A stretch of 64,000 bases of DNA, from assembly GCF_018614975.1 (NCBI RefSeq), contig NZ_JAGGNR010000014.1, positions 372,001 through 436,000 of the forward strand, read 5' to 3'. Shown piece by piece: positions 18,241-28,033 of the stretch. Source of the DNA: Paenibacillus polymyxa. GTDB lineage: Bacteria; Bacillota; Bacilli; Paenibacillales; Paenibacillaceae. Each line of letters starts with the position of its first letter. Positions within the stretch are counted from its first letter, which is position 1. Below the pieces are notes generated by a model. That model was not told the origin of the DNA. It saw nothing but the letters and a program-made list of their open reading frames with translations, and searched no databases. Position numbers and translations under genes: made by a program.

Positions 18241-18663
18241 TCACTTCTTGCTAATCTTAAACTTGAACGCCCAAGTCGCTGTGTTACCAGAATATCGACC
18301 TCTGTTCTCGGTCACCACCACGGAAAGTGTCTTATTGGTTGATTTGGAGAACGAAGATAGTTTGACGTTGGCGCTTTTATCCCCGTAATCGGGAATTTTG
18401 TCCTGTTCTTCGGCGATGGCCTCCAGTCTCAACGTACCTGTGGACTTGAGATTTAAGGTGACCGATGAACCCTCCTCCAGATCTTTGCCGTTCACGCTTG
18501 CTCCGATGGCCCATTCGTTGCCCACAGAGTTATTCTCGATTAGCTCTGCGCTCACCAGCGTCACAGTGACTTTAACCGTTTTGGCGGCAGCATAGGAGGT
18601 TGGGGAACATACGGCGAATACCAGGCTCAGAATCATGAAGACATTAGCCCATTTTTTGAACAC
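18241..18663 (-). CDS. Small secreted protein, unknown function
   Basis: A 140-residue protein beginning at GTG behind GGGAGGCACTCTC. It has a signal peptide (FMILSLVFAVCSPTSYAAA, cleavage near residue 26) and then an all-beta domain of about 110 residues (VKVTVTLVSAELIENNSVGN; GSSVTLNLKSTGTLRLEAIA). The mature chain begins in the manner of small C2- or immunoglobulin-like exoproteins, but I do not recognise a family. It has its own terminator and looks monocistronic. Confidence 0.75.
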   Translation of the reverse strand: MFKKWANVFMILSLVFAVCSPTSYAAAKTVKVTVTLVSAELIENNSVGNEWAIGASVNGKDLEEGSSVTLNLKSTGTLRLEAIAEEQDKIPDYGDKSANVKLSSFSKSTNKTLSVVVTENRGRYSGNTATWAFKFKISKK

Positions 18664-18771
18664 GAGAGTGCCTCCCTCTTATTCGTTCCTTTTATTAAGA
18701 CTATGCCTTATTCGCCATGTTCCTTAAGTAATCCTTCCACTTGTGCAAGAAATTTTCTCTTGAATTATGTG

Positions 18772-19206
18772 TTAAAGATGCTTCCGGTAACCCTGCACCT
18801 TCTCATCCTTGAAACCCAGCTTCTCATAAAATATATGTGCTTCCTTGCGCTGATCGCCAGACACCAGAATCATGTAACCACAACCCATATCTTTTGCAAT
18901 CCGCTCAATCTGGAGCATTAATCTCTGCCCAATGCCCTGTCTGCGCACCTGCTCCGATACAATCACATTCTCCACAACCATGAACGGTTTGCATGGACCC
19001 ACCAGATCCATACACTCAATACCCATAACGGACCCGACCAGCCTGCCATTGTAAAATGCCCCAAGCACATGATAATGACCATTCTGTTGTATGTAATGAA
19101 ACATCTTCTGCATCTGCTGCTCGTTCGAAGGCGTTCCCATCAACTCTTGATACAGTTTGCTTAAACCCGGCAGATCCTGTAGTTCAATCGCCTTGATTGT
19201 AACCAT
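18772..19206 (-). CDS. GNAT-family N-acetyltransferase
   Basis: 144 residues with the acetyl-CoA binding motif QVRRQGIGQRLM and a C-terminal HIFYEKLGF element. ATG follows CAGGAGGACAGGTT. The substrate cannot be inferred. One of about nine intact GNAT genes in the window. Confidence 0.9.
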   Translation of the reverse strand: MVTIKAIELQDLPGLSKLYQELMGTPSNEQQMQKMFHYIQQNGHYHVLGAFYNGRLVGSVMGIECMDLVGPCKPFMVVENVIVSEQVRRQGIGQRLMLQIERIAKDMGCGYMILVSGDQRKEAHIFYEKLGFKDEKVQGYRKHL

Positions 19207-19261
19207 AACCTGTCCTCCTGACGTTCTCTCTTAATTGGTATTCTATTATTCTTATTCTATC

Positions 19262-19687
19262 TTAAGTGAGGTCCTTCTTGAAATAGTAATGATGATGCCC
19301 TCTTGGTGCATTCTCTATCGTTGTAATCAGTTGGTATCCGTGCTTCTTGTAGAATTCCGGTGCCTGGTACGAGAAGGTGTTGAGCATAATAAAATCACAG
19401 TCCTTCTCACGCGCAAGGCATTCAACTTCAAGCAACAACTGGGAACCATATCCCCGATGCCGTTGTGCAGAATCTACCCAGAGAATATCAAGCTCTATCC
19501 AGTTCCAGCATAGTGTGCTCAGCACTCCTGCGACAATTTCGCCAGCCTCATTTTTGATATTAAAATTCAGTTCCTCATACCGATTCTTCAGTTCATTGCT
19601 CACATGGGCCGCATTATATGCGACTAATTGCTGGCGAACATACGCTGAATCTTGCGCGGTACTTGGAGTTATATTTCCTTTAGACAT
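19262..19687 (-). CDS. GNAT-family N-acetyltransferase
   Basis: The start at 19687 (ATG behind GGGAGGGGGACAAGAG) gives 141 residues; an in-frame start 10 codons earlier overlaps the ribosome site and is less likely. The acetyl-CoA motif reads AQRHRGYGSQLL, followed by CLAREKDCDFIMLNTFSYQA and PEFYKKHGY. Close relatives are general small-molecule acetyltransferases; the substrate is unknown. Confidence 0.88.
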   Translation of the reverse strand: MSKGNITPSTAQDSAYVRQQLVAYNAAHVSNELKNRYEELNFNIKNEAGEIVAGVLSTLCWNWIELDILWVDSAQRHRGYGSQLLLEVECLAREKDCDFIMLNTFSYQAPEFYKKHGYQLITTIENAPRGHHHYYFKKDLT

Positions 19688-19753
19688 CTCTTGTCCCCCT
19701 CCCAATGATCGCTTCATTCCTTATCTAATACATATAATAAATTTAACGAAAAA

Positions 19754-20353
19754 TTATTTTGGTAACTGAAGCAACCATTTACGCAACGACTCAATCTCTA
19801 TAAATATATCTTTACCCTCGTTTTTCGGTTTACATATATCAAACTCACTCTGTGAGGGATACTCACGTAGCAGCTTGCTCCATAGAAATTCTATAGCTCT
19901 CAATAGCTCTGACAAAAAGAGCTTTTCAGATGTAATGAACTGGGTCAGTACATCCTGAGGAAACAACTCCAAACGAATAGTACACCTTAATTGCCCATTT
20001 CTCTGCCGCTCCAATTCAAGCAAGTAAGGATCAATCCCGTAACTTACACAGGCTTTGTCCTGCTCCATCAATTTGCGAATAGCTCGCAGATAATCCTGCC
20101 ATATATTCAAACCACTTGGAACCTCATATCCGATTAGTGATTGTCCACACTCATCAATTACATGAATAGCCATCTGAAGGCAGTCTAGCCCGAATTTTGG
20201 GCCCATCATCAACCGTTCTAGCTGTTTACGATCATTTACATCTGCATACCGAGCTTCCGGCCTTTGTGTCACAGCAACCAGCCAGTTATCTATTCCAGTT
20301 TCTTCTTCAATTAGCGATACTGGTTTATTCAGCAGAACTTTAGCTTTAATCAA
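19754..20353 (-). CDS. Hypothetical protein with unusual start region
   Basis: A 199-residue protein I do not recognise (IDNWLVAVTQRPEARYADVN near the N-terminus; mostly alpha/beta, no signal or membrane segment). The good site GGAGG is followed after 3 nt by ATG AAA CTT GAT TAA, a four-codon frame, while the long frame opens one base out of register at a TTG (20353) that is 10 nt from the site. Removing one T would give MKLIKAKVLLNKPV. So either TTG is used or a single-base insertion disabled the original start. Confidence 0.6.
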   Translation of the reverse strand: MIKAKVLLNKPVSLIEEETGIDNWLVAVTQRPEARYADVNDRKQLERLMMGPKFGLDCLQMAIHVIDECGQSLIGYEVPSGLNIWQDYLRAIRKLMEQDKACVSYGIDPYLLELERQRNGQLRCTIRLELFPQDVLTQFITSEKLFLSELLRAIEFLWSKLLREYPSQSEFDICKPKNEGKDIFIEIESLRKWLLQLPK

Positions 20354-20397
20354 GTTTCATTCGCCTCCTTCACCCTGAAAGTAATGACTAATCCTGC

Positions 20398-20852
20398 CTA
20401 CTTCGCTCCCACTCGAAGCATTTTGTAGTAGTTTGCCAATATGTAATTCATCCCGGATAAGAGAGTAACACCTGCTGCAACCCGTAGTAATATCACGTCC
20501 ACGCGGATATCAGTTAGTAGCTGAAACGAATATTTGTTGAGCATTATGGCAATGATAGCTGCCACCTGAAACACCATTTTGATCTTGCCATACCGATCGG
20601 CCGGAAGAACAATGCCCTGCTCTGTCGCTACCATTTGTTAACGCTGTAATGACAATTTCACGTCCTATAATGATTACAGCAACCCATGAACTGATCATAT
20701 TTTCTCGCCACATATCCATCCAGTTTATCCGTACCTGCTACTACTGCAAAAATAATTAATGCAATAATCACGCTTTGCTGATTGAGAAAACAGATCATAA
20801 ACAATGGAATCAACACGATTCTAGCCAAAGTAATTTTATTTGCCAGATTCAT
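20398..20852 (-). pseudogene. Broken pgsA-like CDP-alcohol phosphatidyltransferase gene
   Basis: The frame opens with MNLANKITLARIVLIPLFM, a PgsA N-terminus, behind AGGAGCTGTCTA. The first half of the catalytic motif is present (DKLDGYVAR) but the second half (G-x3-D-x3-D in FGKFLDPLADK-type sequence) and about 40 residues around it are deleted. After the deletion the frame changes to ISSWVAVIIIGREIVITAL, and changes again to VATEQGIVLPADRYGKIK before the normal end. With catalytic aspartates missing and two frame changes the product cannot work. PgsA makes phosphatidylglycerophosphate and is essential, so a functional copy must exist elsewhere; this was probably a spare paralog. Confidence 0.88.
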
Positions 20853-20862
20853 TAGACAGCTC

Positions 20863-21498
20863 CTATTCACTCCTCTCATCCATGTTGGCTAAGTGACCTT
20901 TTTTCCATTTGCGAATTCGGGTACGAAAAGATTTAAACGGAGCTACCGAATTAATCTGAATCCACTTCACCATAGCCCATCCAGGCTTGGTTCCGGTCCA
21001 CTGTCTTGTCCCCTGTACAAATAACTCTTCATCACTAAGCGAGTCAATCCAGTTCTGCCACTGCTGTTCTGTCTCCCGAAACAAAGAGCGCAGCTCCTCC
21101 AGCGTATAACCTGAATACTTTTCGTAAAAAGATTCATTTAATAACCCCAGTTGGTTCCATTTATACCCTGGTGCAGGCATATGACATTCATGTCCCAACT
21201 GCTCATTTCGCTCCCAATCCATCACCAGATTCATCCATCCTAACTGGTAGGCGATCATCTGGGCAGGGGTCTTATCCACACCTTCAACCCACGTATCTTT
21301 GTCGCTGTTATGGATGTCATTGAATTCACCCTCAAACAATTCATAGGTGCGTCGAATCGTCTCACTTAACTCTTTCTTCGAGGCATATAGAACTCCAGGC
21401 ACGCTAATTTGCTCCCCTCGTTTCACCGATTTACATGAATCAGATTCATTGATACTATCATTATTTCGACCTAGTTCCATCATCATCCTTTTTTTCAT
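20863..21498 (-). CDS. ClbS/DfsB-family four-helix-bundle protein
   Basis: A 211-residue protein whose core from about residue 35 matches ClbS/DfsB proteins (YASKKELSETIRRTYELFEG; TPAQMIAYQLGWMNLVMDWE; WTGTKPGWAMVKWIQINSVA; PFKSFRTRIRKWKK). E. coli ClbS hydrolyses or sequesters the genotoxin colibactin; relatives in Firmicutes have unknown targets. The N-terminal 33 residues are polar and atypical; several ATGs near 21486-21498 compete (AAAAAAGG lies between them). It is the gene before the broken pgsA copy, 10 bp away. Confidence 0.82.
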   Translation of the reverse strand: MKKRMMMELGRNNDSINESDSCKSVKRGEQISVPGVLYASKKELSETIRRTYELFEGEFNDIHNSDKDTWVEGVDKTPAQMIAYQLGWMNLVMDWERNEQLGHECHMPAPGYKWNQLGLLNESFYEKYSGYTLEELRSLFRETEQQWQNWIDSLSDEELFVQGTRQWTGTKPGWAMVKWIQINSVAPFKSFRTRIRKWKKGHLANMDERSE

Positions 21499-21530
21499 AT
21501 AAGATGTAAGTAGGTGACATTATATTTAGA

Positions 21531-21566
21531 AAAAAAGAAAAGGCAGACTGTAATCATACAGCTGCC
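21531..21566 (-). terminator. Rho-independent terminator after the ABC permease gene
   Basis: On the minus strand GGCAGCTGTA-TGAT-TACAGTCTGCC (one bulged T) followed by TTTTCTTTTTTT. It ends the ABC transporter transcript 48 bp after the permease stop. Confidence 0.85.
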
Positions 21567-21613
21567 GCTAATCATCTTTATTTTGCTATATCATCTACTT
21601 CTGAGCCTCAACT

Positions 21614-23539
21614 CTACAAGGCTTCCTTAATCACCCGCTTATAGTACCACACAGACAACAGACCAAAGATCGAATATAACAATGTATAGACTATCATGAC
21701 AATGACCATAGGTGTCGCCAGCTCCGTACCAAAGAAGAACCAACCTGACTTCACGGCAAAGTAACTATGACTCAATCCCACCACAAGCGGAATACCGAAG
21801 TTAAATAACTGCTTGATCTGAATTCCCCTCAACAGATTGCCTTGCGTAAATCCAAGTTTTCGCAGAATGGTATAATTACCCTTCTCCTCTTCACTCTCGT
21901 TCATTTGTTTAAAGTACAGGATACATCCCGATGTGATCAAGAACGTCAAACCAAGGAAGCCAACAATGAACATAATCAGTCCCATATTGTTACGTTGGTT
22001 ATTTCTGAACTCAATCTGGGAGAAGCTGGGAGACTTCAATTGCAGATTCGCAAAAATCGCATACGCATTCTCGTCTTGACCCGGATCAGTAATTTGTACA
22101 CCGTAATAATCAGTCGCTTCCCCCACCTGAATGTTCGGATCAAGATCCTGGGCAAGCTCAGCATAAACCGATTCATCCACAACTGCTACAGGCGTACCTT
22201 TGGTGTAATATACGGGAAGGACTCCCTGTTTGGTGGTTCCAATCAATTGCTGGTCAATCGTTTTCTTCAACCCATGCAGGACAATGGGACCTTCATCCCG
22301 TATTGAAAAGAATTGCTGAATCACATTGCCGTATCCCATGAAAATGACTTCGCCTGGTTTCAGATTAATGTTATCTACCATCCTGTCACTTACTACACTG
22401 CTGAACAACAGCTCCTCCATTGTGGAGTCATTCATCACCTTGTGTGCATCAATCTCAATATACAGAGGTTGTCTGTGCTTTTCTTCATATCGAATCTGTT
22501 GGTTATCCAACTCGGTTACAAAACGATTTTTCACATCCGCCTGAGCAAAAGAGAAATCCTCCGGCAAACTTTCCTTAGCCTGCGCTTCTGCCGAATAATA
22601 CGAAATGTAACTGAGTGACAGCATGCCAATAGCAAGCGCCGACACGGTTGTAATAATCGTGAGCAGCAATGCATTAGATTTCATGCGGAACATGATTGAA
22701 GATAAAGACAACACCTCATGAATGGTAAGGTATCCGTTTTTGCTTTTGCGAATCAGATTAAAGATAAAACTTACCGAACCCTTATAGAACAGGTATGTCC
22801 CCAGAATGACCGAGAAGAGAATCAGAATCATCGTATACATCAACTGCTGCATATCCATTGCCTCACCGCTAAACAGCCGTGCAGACATGAAGTATCCATA
22901 CACAATCAGAGCAATGCCTAAGACGCCAACAATCATCTGTCCGACAGACATCTTCTGCACCTGCTGTTCCGTAGTGGCCGACACCTGAAAGAGTGAGAGA
23001 ATGCTCTGTCTCTTGATAAAAGTGTAGTTCATCAGCATGATGAGCAAATACATGATCGTAAAGACAATCACCGTTTGCATCAGTGCCATCGGAGAGAAAT
23101 ACAGTTTCGTAATCGCATCCACACCGAGAATTTTGAACAATATCATCAATACCAGCTTGGACCCAAGAAACCCAATTAACACACCGATCACCATGGAGCC
23201 AAAATAGAGAATACTATTCTCCGCACTCAAAATGCCAAAAATTCTGCCTTTTGTCAGCCCGATCAATTGAAATAATCCAATTTCTTTGCTACGCCGCTTG
23301 ATAAAGATTGTATTGGCATAGAGCAAAAAGATGCCAACAATGACGATTAACAGTACCGAAGATGCGCCTATAGCCGCCGCACCTTTCGTTGAAGCAGCCA
23401 CTTCATCCATGGAAGGATCATACTGTAACGTCACAAAGGAAAAATATAAGGTCACACTGAACACAAGCGCAAATACATAGAGATAATAATTCTTCAGATT
23501 TTTTCTGAGATTGCGGAAGATAATATAATTCAAGCTCAT
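21614..23539 (-). CDS. BceB-type ABC transporter permease (peptide sensing or detoxification)
   Basis: A 641-residue FtsX-fold permease with about ten membrane helices. A large external domain of about 200 residues (roughly 320-520) lies between membrane segments 7 and 8 ([20 protein letters not shown]), the hallmark of BceB-like transporters that bind peptide antibiotics and signal to an adjacent kinase. Length matches the family (about 640-660). Its ATG overlaps the ATPase stop. The partner kinase and regulator are just upstream. The ligand (bacitracin-like, lantibiotic or defensin) cannot be told from sequence. Confidence 0.9.
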   Translation of the reverse strand: MSLNYIIFRNLRKNLKNYYLYVFALVFSVTLYFSFVTLQYDPSMDEVAASTKGAAAIGASSVLLIVIVGIFLLYANTIFIKRRSKEIGLFQLIGLTKGRIFGILSAENSILYFGSMVIGVLIGFLGSKLVLMILFKILGVDAITKLYFSPMALMQTVIVFTIMYLLIMLMNYTFIKRQSILSLFQVSATTEQQVQKMSVGQMIVGVLGIALIVYGYFMSARLFSGEAMDMQQLMYTMILILFSVILGTYLFYKGSVSFIFNLIRKSKNGYLTIHEVLSLSSIMFRMKSNALLLTIITTVSALAIGMLSLSYISYYSAEAQAKESLPEDFSFAQADVKNRFVTELDNQQIRYEEKHRQPLYIEIDAHKVMNDSTMEELLFSSVVSDRMVDNINLKPGEVIFMGYGNVIQQFFSIRDEGPIVLHGLKKTIDQQLIGTTKQGVLPVYYTKGTPVAVVDESVYAELAQDLDPNIQVGEATDYYGVQITDPGQDENAYAIFANLQLKSPSFSQIEFRNNQRNNMGLIMFIVGFLGLTFLITSGCILYFKQMNESEEEKGNYTILRKLGFTQGNLLRGIQIKQLFNFGIPLVVGLSHSYFAVKSGWFFFGTELATPMVIVMIVYTLLYSIFGLLSVWYYKRVIKEAL

Positions 23540-24291
23540 TGCTGCACACCACCCAATACGCCCTGGGTTTTGATAATATCGTTGAAGAACGATTGCCGTG
23601 ACTCGTCTCCTTTATTCAACTGGGTGTAAATCTGACCGTCTCGAATAAAGATTACTCTGCTGCAATAACTTGCGGCAACCGGATCATGGGTAACCATAAT
23701 AATAGTCGCCTTTCGTGCGCTGTTCATATCACTTAATTTGCCGAGCAGATCCGAAGCGGACTTGGAATCCAGCGCTCCTGTCGGTTCATCCGCAAAAATG
23801 ATACTTGGTTCGTGGACAAATGCTCGTGCTGCCGAAGTCCGCTGCTTCTGCCCCCCTGAAATCTCAGATGGATACTTGTCCTTTAATTCGTAGATCCCCA
23901 GTTCACGGGCAATCTGTTCAAACTTCCGGTGTGCCTCCTGCTTTGGAATGCTCGTAATCGAGAGCGGTAATAATACATTTTCCTTCACCGTAAGAGTATC
24001 CAGAAGATTGTATTCCTGAAAAATAAAGCCCAGATGATGTTTGCGGAACTCAGCCAGCTGTTTCTCCTTCATTCCGGTGAATTCCTTGCCTTCAATATCA
24101 ATCGCGCCCTGACTCACCCGATCGATGGAGGAAAGTACATTAAGCAGCGTTGTTTTACCTGAACCCGAAGGCCCCATAATACCAACAAACTCTCCCTTGC
24201 TTACCCCAAGATCAATCCCCTTTAGCACTTCCTGTTTGTTCAGTTTATTACCATAGACTTTATGAATTTTTTTGGCTTCCAGTATCCACAT
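23536..24291 (-). CDS. BceA-type ABC transporter ATPase
   Basis: The start is placed at the ATG ending at 24291 (GAGGAG 10 nt in front), giving 251 residues starting [14 protein letters not shown]; the frame remains open upstream but without a start signal. Motifs: Walker [11 protein letters not shown]-loop [10 protein letters not shown], signature SGGQKQRT, Walker [14 protein letters not shown], and H-loop VTHDP. The signature has K in place of the usual Q (SGGQQQR). It overlaps the permease gene by 4 bp. It powers the BceB-type permease for removal of antimicrobial peptides from lipid targets (family knowledge). Confidence 0.92.
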   Translation of the reverse strand: MWILEAKKIHKVYGNKLNKQEVLKGIDLGVSKGEFVGIMGPSGSGKTTLLNVLSSIDRVSQGAIDIEGKEFTGMKEKQLAEFRKHHLGFIFQEYNLLDTLTVKENVLLPLSITSIPKQEAHRKFEQIARELGIYELKDKYPSEISGGQKQRTSAARAFVHEPSIIFADEPTGALDSKSASDLLGKLSDMNSARKATIIMVTHDPVAASYCSRVIFIRDGQIYTQLNKGDESRQSFFNDIIKTQGVLGGVQQ

Positions 24292-24390
24292 ATCCCACTC
24301 ACTCCTCTTAGAACTTCTGCAAATGCTCATGTCTATATCATAATCGGGATGTGTAATGTTATCGTGTGATTCACCGAACAAAACCAAAAA

Positions 24391-24414
24391 GCATGTGACA
24401 TTGTTGTCACACGC
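24391..24414 (-). promoter_or_regulatory. Stem-loop with BceR-box-like dyad overlapping the kinase stop codon
   Basis: TGTGACA-TTGT-TGTCACA (24394-24411) is a perfect dyad that fits the BceR-type pattern TnACA-N4-TGTnA, located 103 bp before the ATPase gene. On the minus strand it extends to GCGTGTGACA-ACAA-TGTCACATGC followed by TTTTTGG, which also makes a credible terminator for the regulator-kinase transcript. It includes the TGA stop of the kinase gene (24407-24409). Which role holds, or both, cannot be settled here. Confidence 0.65.
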
Positions 24415-25411
24415 CTGCAAGATGCACCATGTCGTTTTTTCGCGGAAAAGTAAGTGTGACGGTTGTGCCCTCGCCAAGAGAAGATTCTACATGAATGTTC
24501 ACATGAAGCGTCTGGACCACCTGACGAACCAGATACAGCCCCATCCCGGTAGCCGCCCCATCCATTCTGCCTCGGGTGGACGTAAATCCTTTATCAAATA
24601 TACGTGGCAGATCTTGAGTCTCAATCCCTCGCCCGTGATCCTGAATCATGAGTATGATGTGTCCATCCTGTTCCCGACTTTCAATGAGGATGTCCGATGA
24701 ATCGCTATATTTCACCGCATTACTCAGCAACTGTCGGATAATAAACCCTAACCATTTGCTGTCTGTCAGCACGCGAGTAACCATGAGCGAGACATCAAAG
24801 CCAATGCCTTTGGAAATGCACCACGATTTCAGGGCTCGAATCTCGCCCTTCAGCACCGGTTCAAGTTCCGTCTCTTCGATGAACAAATCATTATGCATAA
24901 ATGGAATTCGCTTCTGATGAAGCTGCTGATCCAGCAACTGATGAATTCGTAACCATTCATATGTCATTTGGATCTGTAACTTGTCATCTGGCAAGCGCTC
25001 GATCATCAGTTGCAACGCAGTCAGTGGGGTCTTCACCTCATGAATCCAGGACAACATCTCGTCCTTCTCTTGTTCCAGAGCGATAAAATGATGTGACGAC
25101 TCCTTACGATACCGTTGTGTCTGGGAACTGACGGCCTCATGTACAATCTGCTCATATGGACTTTCGGCGATGTCGAGTTCTCCCAGATCATAGGTATGAT
25201 CCCAGATGCTCAACTTTTTATAGAAACGGGTCTCTTTCAGGTATCTCGCCCAGATAAAAACAAGGCATACCACCACATTCAGTCCTACAATATACACCAC
25301 AGATTGGAATGGAATGGACGAGTCCAGGTAGGCCACCAATAAAATAATAAACTGCATGCTTACCAGCAGCCATAACCAACTAGCCTTTTCTCGTATGTAC
25401 TTGCCGATCAT
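24407..25411 (-). CDS. BceS-type intramembrane-sensing histidine kinase
   Basis: A 334-residue kinase with two membrane helices (about 12-30 and 37-55) separated by only a few residues, so it has no external sensor domain and must read the state of the transporter. The phosphorylated histidine is H124 in [10 protein letters not shown]-box [11 protein letters not shown] and G-boxes DHGRGI and GMGLYLV follow. Its ATG overlaps the stop of the response regulator gene (ATGA). Architecture and context match BceS-like kinases. Confidence 0.93.
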   Translation of the reverse strand: MIGKYIREKASWLWLLVSMQFIILLVAYLDSSIPFQSVVYIVGLNVVVCLVFIWARYLKETRFYKKLSIWDHTYDLGELDIAESPYEQIVHEAVSSQTQRYRKESSHHFIALEQEKDEMLSWIHEVKTPLTALQLMIERLPDDKLQIQMTYEWLRIHQLLDQQLHQKRIPFMHNDLFIEETELEPVLKGEIRALKSWCISKGIGFDVSLMVTRVLTDSKWLGFIIRQLLSNAVKYSDSSDILIESREQDGHIILMIQDHGRGIETQDLPRIFDKGFTSTRGRMDGAATGMGLYLVRQVVQTLHVNIHVESSLGEGTTVTLTFPRKNDMVHLAGV

Positions 25412-26097
25412 GCTTCGGCCTCTTCCGTTGCCATGTAGCCCTGACCTACTTTGGTTTCAATGTAACGCTCCAGTCCAATGGGTTCAAGCTTCTTCCGTAA
25501 CCGATTAACGTTAACCGTCAGCGTGTTGTCACTTACGAAATGCTCGTGATCCCACAAGCTTCGAATGAGTTCCTCACGGGTAACAATCTGATTTTTGTGC
25601 TCGATCAGCACTTTAAGGATGAACATCTCATTTTTGGTTAACAGGACAGATTCATCCCCGCAGGTCAACGTATTTTTCACATATTCAATAGCCGCACCGC
25701 GCCAGGTTCGGAGTTCAGTATGCTCTGTATTATAGTTGTACACCCTCCGCAGAGTCGCTTGGATCTTGGCAATCAATACATCGAAGTGAAAAGGCTTCTG
25801 GATGAAATCGTCTGCACCCAAATGCATGGACATGACCATATCCGCAGGATGATCTCGTGAGGACAAAAAGATAATCGGCACATTGGAGTGCGAACGAATG
25901 ATCCGGCACCAATGGAACCCGTCATATTGGGGTAACTGAATATCAATAATGACCAGTTGCGGCTGAATCACGCTGTACTCCTGCAATACCTTGCCAAAGT
26001 CCTGCACACCATACACGTCATACGACCACTGGGACAAACGTTCCTTGATTTCACTGAATAACGATTCGTCGTCTTCAATGAGCATAATTTTAAACAA
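25408..26097 (-). CDS. BceR-type OmpR-family response regulator
   Basis: 229 residues: receiver domain with phospho-acceptor D52 (VIIDIQLP), LSSRD switch and QKPF lysine, then an OmpR-type winged helix (LLTKNEMFILKVL; DNTLTVNVNRLRKKLE; VGQGYM). The frame begins at a TTG behind GGTGAAG; an ATG four codons later is the alternative. It forms a two-gene unit with the kinase and should control the adjacent transporter promoter. Confidence 0.93.
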   Translation of the reverse strand: MFKIMLIEDDESLFSEIKERLSQWSYDVYGVQDFGKVLQEYSVIQPQLVIIDIQLPQYDGFHWCRIIRSHSNVPIIFLSSRDHPADMVMSMHLGADDFIQKPFHFDVLIAKIQATLRRVYNYNTEHTELRTWRGAAIEYVKNTLTCGDESVLLTKNEMFILKVLIEHKNQIVTREELIRSLWDHEHFVSDNTLTVNVNRLRKKLEPIGLERYIETKVGQGYMATEEAEA

Positions 26098-26281
26098 GAG
26101 ACTTCACCACGTTTCTGATCTTCTAAGGTTGCATAAGGTAATTAGACTCCGTTGTTGCAGGATCACCTTACCGTTACGAATCGTACTTCCGATCACTGAT
26201 CCCAGTGTACAGGGAAATTGGGCTTATATCAAAAGGTATCCATACTTCGTAAAGAAAACGATCCGAAATACATATATCATA

Positions 26282-27046
26282 TTAGCTCTCAATGGTGTGT
26301 ATAACATGGCCTGCATCACTGTGTTCGTCCATCCGCTCGATCAACTGCATCGCTACGTCTCGTGGCGATCTTAATTGTCCTGCTTTATACACTTGGCTGA
26401 ATAGCCCGGACAGCGCAAATTCCTCTGCACTTTTGCCTCGTGCAACAGCCTGTAATTCCGTATCGACCATCCCCGGATCAAAAGCAATAATCTCAACAGG
26501 GTTCTGTTTGCCCGTTTGCTCCAGAGATACGCATTGGGTGAACATGTTCATACCTGCCTTGGATGTACAGTACACTGCCATTGAAGGCGCGGGATAACTC
26601 CCCGAACCCGATGAGAGATTAACAATTTTACGTCTGGCGGACAGGTGATTTGTTTGTTGAATAAAAGATGAACTCAATATCATTGGCGCTGCGAGACTGA
26701 TGTTGAGACTCTGACTTATCTCTGCCGCACTGCACTGATCGATAGGTCTTAGAGGCTCCAGCATCGCTGCATTATTAATGAGTCCAATGAATTCAGCTTC
26801 CTGAGAAGGTATTTGGTCCAATATGCGTGTAATCAAATCATCAATCCCCGTCAGATCGGATAAATCGTAATGAACATGACAGTAACGCCCGCTCCATTCC
26901 TCGCCTGATTCCAACAGATCCGAACCCCCGCGTGAAATACCGTAAACGTGATCCCCCTTAGCCAATAATAACTCTGCAAGTTGTAAACCGATCCCTTTGG
27001 ATGTGCCTGTAATGATAAAGTGTCTTCTTCCTGTTTCTGTTCCCAT
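26282..27046 (-). CDS. Short-chain dehydrogenase, benzil-reductase (YueD) type
   Basis: 254 residues with the NAD(P) motif TGTSKGIGLQLAE, the NNA motif (LINNAAML), and the catalytic set Ser (LSSGSG) plus YCTSK. The full pattern is close to (S)-benzoin-forming benzil reductases of Bacillus (HFIITGTSKGIGLQLAELLL; ALIDPGMVDT-like end). The natural substrate is unknown. The start has GGAGG about 12 nt before the ATG. Confidence 0.88.
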   Translation of the reverse strand: MGTETGRRHFIITGTSKGIGLQLAELLLAKGDHVYGISRGGSDLLESGEEWSGRYCHVHYDLSDLTGIDDLITRILDQIPSQEAEFIGLINNAAMLEPLRPIDQCSAAEISQSLNISLAAPMILSSSFIQQTNHLSARRKIVNLSSGSGSYPAPSMAVYCTSKAGMNMFTQCVSLEQTGKQNPVEIIAFDPGMVDTELQAVARGKSAEEFALSGLFSQVYKAGQLRSPRDVAMQLIERMDEHSDAGHVIHTIES

Positions 27047-27094
27047 TCCGATACCACGCCTCCTCTATTTTCAAAGCATGTTATTCCCCTACTC

Positions 27095-27814
27095 TTACGA
27101 GTTTTTCTTTCTCCACAACGTGGCCCACAGAAAAGGTACACCAAAACACGGTTCATGCTGCTCCATGGCCTTCATCGCACGGAACTCCACACATTCAAAG
27201 CCATCTTCCAGCATGTAGCGAAGCTTCTCCTCCGTGAACGCAAGACCACCTCGCATCGACTTCTCTTGATACACCTGCCAATCATTCATAACGATCTCAG
27301 GCCCACCAATATCTCCATAACCAGGAGCAAAACAAGTCATTCCAAAGGTTCCTCCAGGCCGGAGTGCATTGTGGATCATCTCTATGTAGGGAATGCGCTG
27401 ATGTGGTAACAGATGATGCAGACAACCCGAGTCGTAGACAAGATCATATTCTTGCTCTGGGGACAATTCGAACACAGATCGACAATCAAAATGCACGTCC
27501 AGTTGCTCTTCTGCCGCCCTCTCTTTAGCCCAGCCAATAGCTGTCTCCGAAAGATCATAAGCATCTACCTGATACCCTTGGCGTGTTAAATACAATGCAT
27601 TTCTGCCCGGGCCACACCCCAGTTCCAGTGCCTTGCCACCGCTCAGCAGACCTGTGTTCACATGCGCTACCAGATTCTCATCCGGTTTGTTTGGGAAAAA
27701 GGGTATAGGTCTGTTCCGATCCTCGTAGAAAGGTTCCCAAAACTGCTTGGCCGATCTGAAGTCCGCATCGAGCATATCATATAGGTCCTGTACACTTTTA
27801 ATCGTCTTTTCCAC
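27095..27814 (-). CDS. Class I SAM-dependent methyltransferase
   Basis: The start is placed at GTG ending at 27814: AAGGAGG lies 9 nt in front and would itself be coding if the upstream ATGs were used. This gives 239 residues. The SAM-binding motif is ALELGCGPGRNALYLTRQGY, with acidic residue motif VDAYDLSETAIGWA. The C-terminus ends LWRKK. It resembles TehB/small-molecule methyltransferases; the substrate is unknown. Confidence 0.85.
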   Translation of the reverse strand: MEKTIKSVQDLYDMLDADFRSAKQFWEPFYEDRNRPIPFFPNKPDENLVAHVNTGLLSGGKALELGCGPGRNALYLTRQGYQVDAYDLSETAIGWAKERAAEEQLDVHFDCRSVFELSPEQEYDLVYDSGCLHHLLPHQRIPYIEMIHNALRPGGTFGMTCFAPGYGDIGGPEIVMNDWQVYQEKSMRGGLAFTEEKLRYMLEDGFECVEFRAMKAMEQHEPCFGVPFLWATLWRKKNS

Positions 27815-27974
27815 AACCACATTCCTCCTTAAGTTCTCCATGCGAACCGTCATTTCCGACTATTCATTCCTCGTCATTTTCATTAAATCAACCACACTCT
27901 ATTATAACATTTTTACCCAGTAGTTCTCTATTTTCCTTGTGCTTTTCTACTCCAAAACATAAGCTTTTTCCAAC

Positions 27975-28003
27975 AAAAAAACGACCGACATGAATGTCGA
28001 CCG
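27975..28003 (-). terminator. Rho-independent terminator
   Basis: On the minus strand CGGTCGACAT-TC-ATGTCGGTCG followed by seven T, 31 bp after the end of the VOC remnant. Confidence 0.8.
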
Positions 28004-28033
28004 CTTGCAATCGTTGGGGTTTTAAGTTGTAAC

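Noticed and set aside
24292..24477. Upstream extension of the ABC ATPase
   Set aside because: The extra 62 residues do not match the family and would cross the dyad; the ATG at 24291 has a site.
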